In this document: positions 1 to 6,487 of the stretch, in pieces
How positions within the stretch are numbered: the first letter of the stretch is position 1
Layout: every line of letters begins with the position of its first letter
Origin: an uncultured Fidelibacterota bacterium
Lineage (GTDB): Bacteria; Fidelibacterota; Marinisomatia; Marinisomatales; TCS55
Length of the DNA stretch: 39,968 bases
Direction of reading: 5' to 3'
NCBI GenBank assembly: GCA_902615915.1
Contig: CACMQQ010000011.1
Span: 1-39,968, forward strand
The notes under the pieces: generated by a model
The model's input: the letters and a program-made list of their open reading frames with translations, nothing else
Databases searched by the model: none
Told to the model about the DNA's origin: nothing
Program-made: the position numbers and the translations under genes

Positions 1-405
1 ATTTATTTCATCTTTCTCGTTTATAAAACCAGGAGTATCATAGATATATTTGTTTATGTTTAACCTGTTTAGAGATGATATCAATCTTTTGCTTAAAATA
101 AAGTCATGCAACTCTAGATAATGAACACTCAATATGCTATTATCTTTCAAAAAAGAATCGTAATATTTTGGAGATGGTAGGCTATTCTTCTCAATTATTA
201 AGACGTCATATCCAAAAGCATTCAACTTTTCTCTAAAAGAACGCATACTAAGAAAATGTAGCAATATTTTTTGTTTGTGAAAGACTGCAGGATATCTACT
301 GTCACTTAAAAAAAGGGGATCCTCGATTAAGAAAATTTTTCTTCTTTTAGATAAAGAAGGATTGGGATAAAAAAGCTGATGGGGAAAAACTAAAGTTGCT
401 TCCAT
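1..405 (-). CDS. FeS-type photolyase-related protein (DPRP family), partial
   Basis: An open frame runs from ATG at 405 to the window edge without a stop, so only the first 135 residues are present. The N-terminus (VFPHQLFY, then IFLIEDPLFLSD, then FHKQKILLHFLSMRSF) matches the deoxyribodipyrimidine photolyase-related family. These are FAD-binding, iron-sulfur bacterial cryptochromes/(6-4) photolyases that repair UV lesions using light. The C-terminal FAD-binding and FeS-cysteine half is outside the window, so activity cannot be judged. The start overlaps the stop of the upstream DUF2256 gene as TAATG, which implies translational coupling. It is the last visible gene of the operon that starts at 1446. 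Confidence 0.85.
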   Translation of the reverse strand, partial: MEATLVFPHQLFYPNPSLSKRRKIFLIEDPLFLSDSRYPAVFHKQKILLHFLSMRSFREKLNAFGYDVLIIEKNSLPSPKYYDSFLKDNSILSVHYLELHDFILSKRLISSLNRLNINKYIYDTPGFINEKDEIN

Positions 406-536
406 TAATTGGTCTTATTTTTTCTGCATTTTTTGCTACAATATTTAACATTCAGCCAATCTTTCTTCCATTTTTTTCTCCAGTTAAATGGCCTCTCGCA
501 AACAATGCACAGCTTTGATGGTAAGTTTTTTGGAAT
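405..536 (-). CDS. DUF2256 small zinc-ribbon protein with ATT start
   Basis: This 43-residue frame reads (I/M)PKNLPSKLC..., then RPFNWRKKWKKDW and KYCSKKC. That is the DUF2256 signature, with Cys10, Cys13, Cys34 and Cys38 placed as a zinc ribbon. DUF2256 genes are typically found beside photolyases, as here. No ATG, GTG or TTG exists in frame before the conserved core: the upstream in-frame stop is a TGA inside the SDR gene. The only start that gives the usual family N-terminus is ATT at 536-534, with AAGG about 7 nt upstream. The stop overlaps the photolyase ATG (TAATG). Function is unknown. The identification is firm; the start is inferred. Confidence 0.8.
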   Translation of the reverse strand: MPKNLPSKLCIVCERPFNWRKKWKKDWLNVKYCSKKCRKNKTN

Positions 537-538
537 AC

Positions 539-1255
539 TTAAACCTTGGTAGACGACAGTCCACCATCAACGCGAAATGTTTGACCTGTTATCCAATCAT
601 TTTCTGGATTCAATAAGAATTGTATCATATTACTGATATCATTAGCGGAGCCTATTCGATCTCTAATGTGCATTTTTTTACTCATTTCCAAGGCAGCTGG
701 ATTGCTCACAATTCGTGTGGATAATGGTGTATCAACTAGCCCTGGAGCAATAGCATTGAATCTTAACTCTTTTCTGGCATAAGTAACAGAGGCTGATTTG
801 ACCATAGATTCAATACCGGCTTTGGTGGCTACAATCATTTCATGATTTGATAGACCTATTTGTGTAACAGCAGTTGACATCATAACTATGGAAGAATTAG
901 AAAGAGCCTTACCTGCAGCTCTTAAAACGCCAAAAGCTGTTTTTAAATTTATGTTAATAGCTTCGTCAAAATCAGATTCCTTGATAAAATGTGGTGGTTT
1001 CAAAATTATAGATCCAGGTAATGATACGACTCCATCAATATTTCCAAAAATTTCGATACCGTACTGTATAAGCTTCATAACTGAATCGAAGGAAGTAGCA
1101 TCAACATGCATAGATTTTAGGTCTGAAAATTCTTCAGAGGGCATATTTTCGTGATAACCAAGAAGGAGATTAGATTTGCAATTAGTTAAATCAGTACAAA
1201 GTTGAGAGCCAATTCCCCCGCTCGATCCAATAATGATATAATTGCGATTTTTCAA
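539..1255 (-). CDS. SDR-family oxidoreductase lacking the canonical catalytic Tyr
   Basis: A 238-residue short-chain dehydrogenase/reductase. The N-terminal cofactor motif is GSSGGIG (residues 10-16), and the C-terminal WITGQTFRVDGG is typical of classical SDRs. The active-site stretch reads NHEMIVATKAG (137-147): Lys145 is present, but the position four before it is Ile141 instead of Tyr. An NHExI...K pattern is, from memory, seen in SDRs next to DUF2256 and photolyase genes, so this is probably a subfamily trait and not decay. The start is TTG at 1255 with GAGGA just upstream, overlapping the stop of the DUF1737 gene. The substrate is unknown. Confidence 0.85.
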   Translation of the reverse strand: MKNRNYIIIGSSGGIGSQLCTDLTNCKSNLLLGYHENMPSEEFSDLKSMHVDATSFDSVMKLIQYGIEIFGNIDGVVSLPGSIILKPPHFIKESDFDEAININLKTAFGVLRAAGKALSNSSIVMMSTAVTQIGLSNHEMIVATKAGIESMVKSASVTYARKELRFNAIAPGLVDTPLSTRIVSNPAALEMSKKMHIRDRIGSANDISNMIQFLLNPENDWITGQTFRVDGGLSSTKV

Positions 1256-1446
1256 ATTTTCCTCAAAGATTGATATAGCATGCTTGTGGAAGAACTTATT
1301 CCACCATTAAGCTGCCAACCTTCTGCAATCATTGATTGAACACTTTCTGCAAACTCTTCTATGTCGTCAGCATAAGCAGATATGATTAGATAATTTTGTT
1401 TTTTAACTATTGTGATTTTTTTTGATATAGTTGATATATTTTCCAT
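1252..1446 (-). CDS. DUF1737-domain small protein
   Basis: A 64-residue protein whose core YLIISAYADDIEEFAESVQ followed by AEGWQLNGGIS fits the DUF1737 pattern (a helix, then GWxxxGG). No function is established. It is the first gene of the DUF1737-SDR-DUF2256-photolyase operon, and its stop overlaps the TTG start of the SDR. A promoter-like pair lies directly in front (TTGCTT at 1480-1475, 17 nt, TAAAAT at 1457-1452). Transcription would then begin at or next to the ATG, giving an almost leaderless mRNA. The 21-bp tandem-repeat element lies 5 nt upstream of that -35. Confidence 0.75.
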   Translation of the reverse strand: MENISTISKKITIVKKQNYLIISAYADDIEEFAESVQSMIAEGWQLNGGISSSTSMLYQSLRKI

Positions 1447-1451
1447 GTTGC

Positions 1452-1480
1452 ATTTTATTAAAGAAAATATTTTAAAGCAA
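1452..1480 (-). promoter_or_regulatory. Candidate promoter of the photolyase operon
   Basis: On the minus strand, TTGCTT (1480-1475) and TAAAAT (1457-1452) are separated by 17 nt. The ATG of the first gene at 1446 falls about 6 nt after the -10. The assignment is by eye against the general sigma-70 consensus; the organism's own consensus is not known. Confidence 0.4.
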
Positions 1481-1485
1481 GTTAT

Positions 1486-1506
1486 TTATGAGCGTTATGA
1501 GCGTTT
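1486..1506. promoter_or_regulatory. 21-bp tandem-repeat element, copy 1 (putative operator)
   Basis: Two direct TTATGAGCG units followed by TTT (plus-strand reading). An identical 21-bp copy occurs at 2830-2850. This copy ends 5 nt upstream of the -35-like hexamer of the photolyase operon, a typical position for an activator. No other copy was seen in the window. Confidence 0.6.
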
Positions 1507-1587
1507 TATTATTAATAAAAATTAAAATATAAAATAAGGCATAGTAATCATACGTAAACGGAAAATTGAAAGAATATAATGAAGAGT

Positions 1588-1902
1588 TTATGAACTCTGG
1601 TCTAAGATTTCGATGTGATTGCCGCTGGGGTCTTTCTTGTAAATATAACCAATACCATCACGGTGGTATTTGATTTTATCAGGATATTTTTCAGGTAGTG
1701 AACGATCGACTAATGCAAAATGGTTCGGATGTTCATCTTCCAGGACTAAGGCTAAATTTATATTACTAAATTGTAACATTGCCCATGTCTCATCTTGATG
1801 CTTTACTGAACAATTATAGTTCTCAGTATAAAATTCAACTGAAGAAGCTATATCATTAACAATTATTGCTAGATGATCGATTTTTGAAAGCTGATCGTTC
1901 AC
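1588..1902 (-). CDS. VOC-family (glyoxalase-fold) protein
   Basis: A 104-residue single-module vicinal-oxygen-chelate protein: IDHLAIIVNDIASSVEFY at the N-terminus and DPSGNHIEIL at the C-terminus. His10 of DHLAI and the Glu of HIEIL sit at usual metal-ligand positions. The start is GTG at 1902 and has no strong Shine-Dalgarno. The gene follows the rhodopsin after 29 nt with no terminator visible, so it is probably co-transcribed. Substrate unknown; the fold covers glyoxalase, isomerase and resistance proteins. Confidence 0.8.
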   Translation of the reverse strand: MNDQLSKIDHLAIIVNDIASSVEFYTENYNCSVKHQDETWAMLQFSNINLALVLEDEHPNHFALVDRSLPEKYPDKIKYHRDGIGYIYKKDPSGNHIEILDQSS

Positions 1903-1931
1903 TACTACTAAAAAATATTATGGATGCTTAA

Positions 1932-2636
1932 TTAACTATCTTTTGCTGCAGCCCAAACAACTAGACCAAATCCAATCTTATTGATTGCATCGCCTACGTT
2001 GTAAATTAGGTCTCTCATATCAGCGTCCACTAAGCCGGCCATAAAGCTATACCATTGACCATCTGCAGTTCCAATCAAGTAACCTAACGGATAAATACCC
2101 CAACCAATGATTACAAATCTTGTTAATAAGGTATTTGCGTTCGCTATTTTACCACCAGCTGCTGCTGCTGCTGTACCTACTTCACCTGCAACAACATCAT
2201 ATGCGATGTAAAAATATGCTACACCACTCAAAAACCCCCACAAAGCTGGAGATAATGGACCAATGCCTGCCTCACCGAAGTAACCGGTGACAAGCATAAC
2301 TATTGATGCCCAAACAAGTTTTTGGAAGTTAACTTTGGTTAAGAGATAAAATTCAACAACCATCAATGGTACGGTTAGTATCCAGTCAATGTATCTGAAT
2401 TCAGTTGGGCTGATACCTGAGGTAACCCAAACTTCTCTCATGTAGTAATAGTGAACTGCTGCAATTCCTGTGATTAAACCGGAAACTGTCATTGACATTT
2501 TCCATTCTGCTGAAACATTTGATCTTTCAACAAAGAAAAACACAGTAGCTGCTAACATTGCCATTGATCCAAGGAAGAAGGTAAACCCAATATAATCCCC
2601 GGATTGTAGTGTCGCTGCTAAAAACAGGTTATTCAT
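1932..2636 (-). CDS. Proteorhodopsin, green-tuned proton pump with helix-5 glycine
   Basis: A 234-residue, seven-helix microbial rhodopsin. Retinal Schiff-base Lys220 (INKIGFGL), proton acceptor Asp84 and Thr88 (RYIDWILT), proton donor Glu95 and His62 (AVHYYYMR) give the DTE pattern of outward proton pumps. The spectral-tuning site (105 in GPR numbering) is Met92, expected to give green absorption. Helix 5 reads ALWGFLSGVAYFYIAY; aligned through its YxxY to bacteriorhodopsin, Gly134 falls at the Trp138 position, the Gly156 site of xanthorhodopsin. The helix E-F loop contains an Ala run coded by five repeated triplets (2158-2172). AGGAG lies 9 nt before the ATG. No blh/brp retinal-forming dioxygenase is next to it. 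Confidence 0.95.
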   Translation of the reverse strand: MNNLFLAATLQSGDYIGFTFFLGSMAMLAATVFFFVERSNVSAEWKMSMTVSGLITGIAAVHYYYMREVWVTSGISPTEFRYIDWILTVPLMVVEFYLLTKVNFQKLVWASIVMLVTGYFGEAGIGPLSPALWGFLSGVAYFYIAYDVVAGEVGTAAAAAGGKIANANTLLTRFVIIGWGIYPLGYLIGTADGQWYSFMAGLVDADMRDLIYNVGDAINKIGFGLVVWAAAKDS

Positions 2637-2689
2637 ATAACAACTCTCCTTTTTTTATTTTAGGACCAAACCGCGCAATGTATTTAATC

Positions 2690-2717
2690 ATTATAAGTAG
2701 AGGTCCACATCCTACAA
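2690..2717 (-). promoter_or_regulatory. Candidate proximal rhodopsin promoter
   Basis: A perfect TATAAT on the minus strand (2695-2690) with TTGTAG 16 nt upstream (2717-2712). A transcript from here would have a leader of about 45 nt before the rhodopsin ATG. The -35 match is weak. Confidence 0.35.
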
Positions 2718-2794
2718 ATATCCTCGTCTATGCGCCTGGTATTCTTTCAATCTATATATATTTTAATATATAAACAAAAATTTTAACAGAGTAT

Positions 2795-2824
2795 AAAATA
2801 GCACTAAAATATAAAAGGTGCCAA
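2795..2824 (-). promoter_or_regulatory. Candidate distal rhodopsin promoter next to the repeat element
   Basis: TTGGCA (2824-2819, five of six to TTGACA) lies 5 nt downstream of the tandem-repeat element, the same distance as at the photolyase operon. TATTTT (2800-2795) follows after 18 nt. A transcript from here would carry an approximately 150-nt leader before the rhodopsin start. Confidence 0.4.
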
Positions 2825-2829
2825 CAAAA

Positions 2830-2850
2830 TTATGAGCGTTATGAGCGTTT
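2830..2850. promoter_or_regulatory. 21-bp tandem-repeat element, copy 2 (putative operator)
   Basis: Identical over 21 bp to the element at 1486-1506 (two TTATGAGCG units plus TTT). It lies in the 222-nt gap between the crtYcd stop and the rhodopsin start, 194-214 nt upstream of the rhodopsin ATG. The rest of the gap holds the two promoter candidates and AT-rich sequence. Confidence 0.6.
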
Positions 2851-2858
2851 AATTGATT

Positions 2859-3554
2859 TTATGTCTTTTTTTTAGTGAAAATTTGATATTTATCTATGAT
2901 TAAAATGCTCAAAAGTAGCGAAAAACCATATGAAAAATCTTCTACTGGGATAGTTCCAATCCTTGTTCCAATCATTTCCATACTATTATACCAGACAATT
3001 TCATTCTCAATCAATGATCCTGTTAACAAACCGTTTACAACTAAAAATGGGATAAGTATAAAAGCATAACTAACATAAAATTTTGCAATCAAATCTTTAT
3101 ATTTAAGAATACAAATTATGATTAAGACAGCAGATGTTGTAAATGAATGCAAAGTATAAATTCTATCACTAAAAGTAAATGCTAAAACCATCAGCAATAC
3201 AACTAAAGAGTAAGAAAAAATATTTAAAAAGCTATCAGCAATCTTCCACTTAGGTTTTTGGACAGTTACTGTAGCATGAATAAAAAGCGATCCAAAGGGG
3301 ATACATATAAAAAAAAGCACCTCTTCAACAGGAAGATTAAAAATATTTATTCCTGTTAAGTAAAAATAATTAAACCCCCAAACGCCCAGGTCTGTAAACA
3401 CAATATCGTGGATAATAAAAATAACTGCTATAATTAGGATAGAGGGAAATATTTTTTTTAAAAAAGCTTTTTGATTAGCTGGAGCAAGGGGAGATAAAGC
3501 TAAAGGCCCTAAAACAGTAAATATATTTATCAATAGATAAGCATATTTATCCAT
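2859..3554 (-). CDS. crtYcd: Lycopene beta-cyclase, CrtYc-CrtYd fused type
   Basis: A 231-residue polytopic membrane protein with two lycopene-cyclase domains in one chain. The first has the hallmark LPVEEVLFF (residues 74-82), the second IPVEDFSYG (202-210). This is the fused heterodimer-type (CarR-like) cyclase common in Bacteroidetes and relatives. It closes beta-ionone rings on lycopene, giving gamma-carotene or beta-carotene. It follows crtZ after 3 nt and is the last gene of crtI-crtB-crtZ-crtYcd. Whether it cyclises one or both ends cannot be read from sequence; the CruF and CrtD genes nearby favour at least partial monocyclic product. Confidence 0.9.
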   Translation of the reverse strand: MDKYAYLLINIFTVLGPLALSPLAPANQKAFLKKIFPSILIIAVIFIIHDIVFTDLGVWGFNYFYLTGINIFNLPVEEVLFFICIPFGSLFIHATVTVQKPKWKIADSFLNIFSYSLVVLLMVLAFTFSDRIYTLHSFTTSAVLIIICILKYKDLIAKFYVSYAFILIPFLVVNGLLTGSLIENEIVWYNSMEMIGTRIGTIPVEDFSYGFSLLLSILIIDKYQIFTKKKT

Positions 3555-3557
3555 TAT

Positions 3558-4001
3558 TTACTTTAAGCTTTTAAAAACGCTTAAAGGAACAAAGAGCATA
3601 CCAAAATATTCACAATTTTCTTTTTCTTGCTTTGCATGGTGCAGACGATGGGCATGCATTATTGCCTTGAAGTATTTGTTTTTAGTAGCAGAAAATATTT
3701 TGATACGACGATGTATAAAAATATCATGAACAAAAAGATATGCTAAGCCATAAGCTAATATCCCAAATCCGGAATAGAGCATAATTTCATTAGAATATAC
3801 ACTGCCAAGTATAATCAATGATGCGCTGGGAATAGCAAAAATAAGCGCAAAAGAATCATTCTTTTGAAATTGTTTATTTGATGGAACATGATGATCCTCG
3901 TGTAAATACCATAAAAAACCGTGCATAACATATTTATGTGTAGCCCATGCTATAAATTCCATACAAACAAATGTAATTAGGACAATTGATATTTGAAACA
4001 T
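3558..4001 (-). CDS. crtZ: Beta-carotene 3-hydroxylase
   Basis: A 147-residue membrane di-iron hydroxylase of the fatty-acid hydroxylase superfamily. The histidine clusters are HKYVMH (22-27), HEDHH (34-38), HDIFIH (92-97) and HAHRLHH (116-122), the set expected for CrtZ. It adds 3-hydroxyl groups to beta-ionone rings, turning beta-carotene into zeaxanthin or gamma-carotene derivatives into saproxanthin/myxol-type products. It lies between crtB (53-nt gap) and crtYcd (3-nt gap). The length is normal for short bacterial CrtZ. Confidence 0.9.
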   Translation of the reverse strand: MFQISIVLITFVCMEFIAWATHKYVMHGFLWYLHEDHHVPSNKQFQKNDSFALIFAIPSASLIILGSVYSNEIMLYSGFGILAYGLAYLFVHDIFIHRRIKIFSATKNKYFKAIMHAHRLHHAKQEKENCEYFGMLFVPLSVFKSLK

Positions 4002-4054
4002 TGATTAAACCTTATACAAAATCAAAATTACACTTAATTAACAAATCAAAAAAA

Positions 4055-4900
4055 TTAATTTATTTTCAAAATCGACTTTAATGAAGTAGATATTAAAAGC
4101 AAAAATTTTGAAAAATTGCTGATTCGTATTCTGGTGCTAATAATTTTTTCTGGAGATGTTTTTTTTATTTTTAAAAGCAATTGAAGATAATATTTATAAG
4201 CCATTGTAACTCCAAACCTACAGGTCTTGGGCAATTTTATTATTCCCAAATAAGCAGCGGAAAAATCATCTTCAATATCCTTAATAATTATTTTTTTGTC
4301 ATCTTCATTTAGTTTTTTATTTAAATCTAAATTCGGAAAATAACTTCTTCCTTTATCTTGATAATCTTCACTTATGTCGCGCAAAAAATTTACTTTTTGA
4401 AATGCTGAGCCAAGTCTTTTAGCAGGCTTTTCAAGAGCATTGAAATCATCTTTATCGCCATTTGTAAAAATATGAAGGCACATTAAACCTACAACCTCCG
4501 CTGAGCCAAAAATATACTTCTTATAGGTTTCTTCATTGTGCGATCTATCAGTTAGGTCCATTCTCATACTTTCAAAAAAAGATTTGATGAGATTTTCAGT
4601 TATGTTGAATTTATTTACGACATCTTGAAATGCATGTAAAACCATATTTGAACTATATTTATTTTTTATTGAATCAATAGCTTGCGCTTCAAAAAGATCG
4701 AGCTCACTTCTTTGATCTACATCAAAGAAAGTGTCAACTATCTCATCACCAACCCTAACTAAACCATATATTGCATAAACATATTTTCTTATTCTTTTAT
4801 CAAGGCAAAAAATGCCTAAAGAAAAAGATGTGCTGAATTTTTTTGTTAAATTTTCAGAAGCAAGATAGCAGGATTCTAGGTATCTACGCTCATTGCTCAT
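4055..4900 (-). CDS. crtB: Phytoene synthase
   Basis: A 281-residue squalene/phytoene synthase. The two Asp-rich, Mg-diphosphate-binding motifs are DEIVD (52-56) and DISED (175-179, within NFLRDISEDYQDKGRSYFP). It condenses two geranylgeranyl diphosphates to 15-cis-phytoene. The start overlaps the crtI stop by 4 nt (ATGA), so the two are coupled. The C-terminus is Lys/Ser-rich and slightly short compared with typical forms of about 300 residues. Confidence 0.92.
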   Translation of the reverse strand: MSNERRYLESCYLASENLTKKFSTSFSLGIFCLDKRIRKYVYAIYGLVRVGDEIVDTFFDVDQRSELDLFEAQAIDSIKNKYSSNMVLHAFQDVVNKFNITENLIKSFFESMRMDLTDRSHNEETYKKYIFGSAEVVGLMCLHIFTNGDKDDFNALEKPAKRLGSAFQKVNFLRDISEDYQDKGRSYFPNLDLNKKLNEDDKKIIIKDIEDDFSAAYLGIIKLPKTCRFGVTMAYKYYLQLLLKIKKTSPEKIISTRIRISNFSKFLLLISTSLKSILKIN

Positions 4901-6366
4901 GCGTGCTCTTTAATGATTTGCTTTGCGACTATTTTGCCAGAAACCAATGAAGGTGGCATTCCAGGACCTGGCACAGTCAATTGGCCGCAATAATACATGT
5001 TGGTCAGTTTTTTATTTTTTATTCTTGGTTTAAAAATGGCAGTTTGAAACAGCGTATTTGCTAACCCGTAAGCATTGCCCTTATAGGAGTTGAAATCTGA
5101 AATAAATTCTTTGTGAGCGTATGATCTTTTAAAAACAATGGAATCTTTAATATTTGTCCCAAGAGCATTTTCAAGACGATTAACAATCTGTTGAAAGATT
5201 ATCTCTCTAGAGTTTTCATTGTCATTTAATCCTGGTGCAACTGGAACTAAAATAAAGACCGCTTCTGAGCCCTTAGGTGCAACATTGATATCAGTTTTAG
5301 ATGTGCATGATACATAGAAGAGAGGGTTTTTAGGCCATTGAGGCTTATCATATATTTCTTCAGCATGTTTATCAAAATCAGTATCAAAGAATAGAGCATG
5401 ATGTGGAATATCTAACTCTTTATTTATGCCTAAATAAAATAACAGTGAACTTGGTGACATGGTTCTCTTGTCCCAATAATTATCGTTGTAGTTTCTATTT
5501 TTTTCATCCATTAAATGATTTTCGATGTGATGATAATCCGCGCCCCCAACAACAATATCGCAGTTAATTTTTTTGTCATGAACTAAAATATGATCAACAA
5601 TGTCATTTTTTGTTTCAATTTTGCTAACCGGGTGATTAAATAAAAATTCAACATTATGATCTAAAGCATTTTGATAAAGACCGGTTGCAATTGCTCTTAT
5701 ACCGCCATTAGGATACCATGTGCCCAAAGATAGGTCCGCGTAATTCATTATACTATAGAGCGCTGGTGTGTTCGATGGTTTTGCTCCTAAAAGTAGACTA
5801 GGAAATTCGAGTAATTTTATTAGCCTTGGGTCTTTAAAATATTCTCTAATATGTTTACTGATTGGTTTAAAGAGATTTAATCTGCCCAAACGCTTAAGTA
5901 AATCCAGCTCCATGAACTCCAAAGCTGAGAGGCTCGGTTTATAAATAAATTTTTCAACAGCAACTCTATACTTTTCACCGGCATCATCTAGATAATTTTG
6001 TAAAGATTCTCCACTTCCACTTTCTATTTTATCAAATTTCTTTTTTAATGTATCTAAGTTTTCAGATACATCTAAATATTCATTTTCATTAAAGTATATT
6101 CTGTAACCTGGGTCTAATCTGGTTAGCTTGTAAAAGTCAGCTGTCTTTTTTCCAAAATCATTGAAATAAGAATCAAACAGATCAGGCATCCAATACCAGC
6201 TGGGACCAGCATCAAAAGTAAAACCATCCTGGGAAAAGGATTGCAAACGACCGCCATAGGTTGAGTTTTTCTCTAGGACCCTGACTCTATAATTTTTTTT
6301 GGCAAGGTATGTAGCACAGGACATTCCTGCTAAGCCTGAACCAATGACTACGACTTCTTTAGACAT
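4897..6366 (-). CDS. crtI: Phytoene desaturase
   Basis: A 489-residue FAD-dependent CrtI-type desaturase. The N-terminal dinucleotide motif is VIGSGLAGMSCA, followed by YGGRLQSFSQDGFTFDAGP. The C-terminal YCGQLTVPGPGMPPSLVSGK is typical of phytoene desaturases and separates it from the CrtD paralogue at 9642. It desaturates phytoene to lycopene. It is first of the four carotenoid genes on this strand. A 26-codon ORF and an NSS transporter precede it at close spacing, and no clear promoter was found, so it may be read from the msrB operon. The ATG has only a weak Shine-Dalgarno. Confidence 0.93.
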   Translation of the reverse strand: MSKEVVVIGSGLAGMSCATYLAKKNYRVRVLEKNSTYGGRLQSFSQDGFTFDAGPSWYWMPDLFDSYFNDFGKKTADFYKLTRLDPGYRIYFNENEYLDVSENLDTLKKKFDKIESGSGESLQNYLDDAGEKYRVAVEKFIYKPSLSALEFMELDLLKRLGRLNLFKPISKHIREYFKDPRLIKLLEFPSLLLGAKPSNTPALYSIMNYADLSLGTWYPNGGIRAIATGLYQNALDHNVEFLFNHPVSKIETKNDIVDHILVHDKKINCDIVVGGADYHHIENHLMDEKNRNYNDNYWDKRTMSPSSLLFYLGINKELDIPHHALFFDTDFDKHAEEIYDKPQWPKNPLFYVSCTSKTDINVAPKGSEAVFILVPVAPGLNDNENSREIIFQQIVNRLENALGTNIKDSIVFKRSYAHKEFISDFNSYKGNAYGLANTLFQTAIFKPRIKNKKLTNMYYCGQLTVPGPGMPPSLVSGKIVAKQIIKEHA

Positions 6367-6397
6367 AAGCTTTTAGAAGAGAGTTAATTATTTTCAT

Positions 6398-6478
6398 TTA
6401 TTTTCTGTAATCTAAAGGAGGTTTTATATCACTGTGAAAAAATAAAGTAAATGAGCAAATAAAGATTAAGTATTTCAT
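6398..6478 (-). CDS. Putative 26-aa membrane/secreted peptide
   Basis: A small frame (MKYLIFICSFTLFF, then HSDIKPPLDYRK) with an AGAGGA Shine-Dalgarno 5 nt before its ATG. The Shine-Dalgarno overlaps the stop codon of the NSS transporter. It has one hydrophobic stretch and a polar tail. It lies between the transporter and crtI. No family is recognised; coding status rests on the ribosome-binding site and spacing only. Confidence 0.4.
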   Translation of the reverse strand: MKYLIFICSFTLFFHSDIKPPLDYRK

Positions 6479-6487
6479 AAAATTCCT

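Noticed and set aside
2158-2172. Run of five GCT triplets as a regulatory repeat
   Set aside because: It codes for the Ala tract of a rhodopsin loop and is too short to suggest phase variation, as triplet changes keep the frame.
2663-2706. GGACC...GGTCC inverted repeat in the rhodopsin leader as a riboswitch or operator
   Set aside because: Only 5 bp with a 34-nt loop and no supporting pairs; expected by chance.
4880-4900. ATGAGCAATGAGCG at the crtB start resembles the TTATGAGCG tandem element
   Set aside because: It is the coding start of crtB with a different unit spacing (7 nt, not 9), only part of the unit matches, and there is no promoter-like sequence at the conserved distance.
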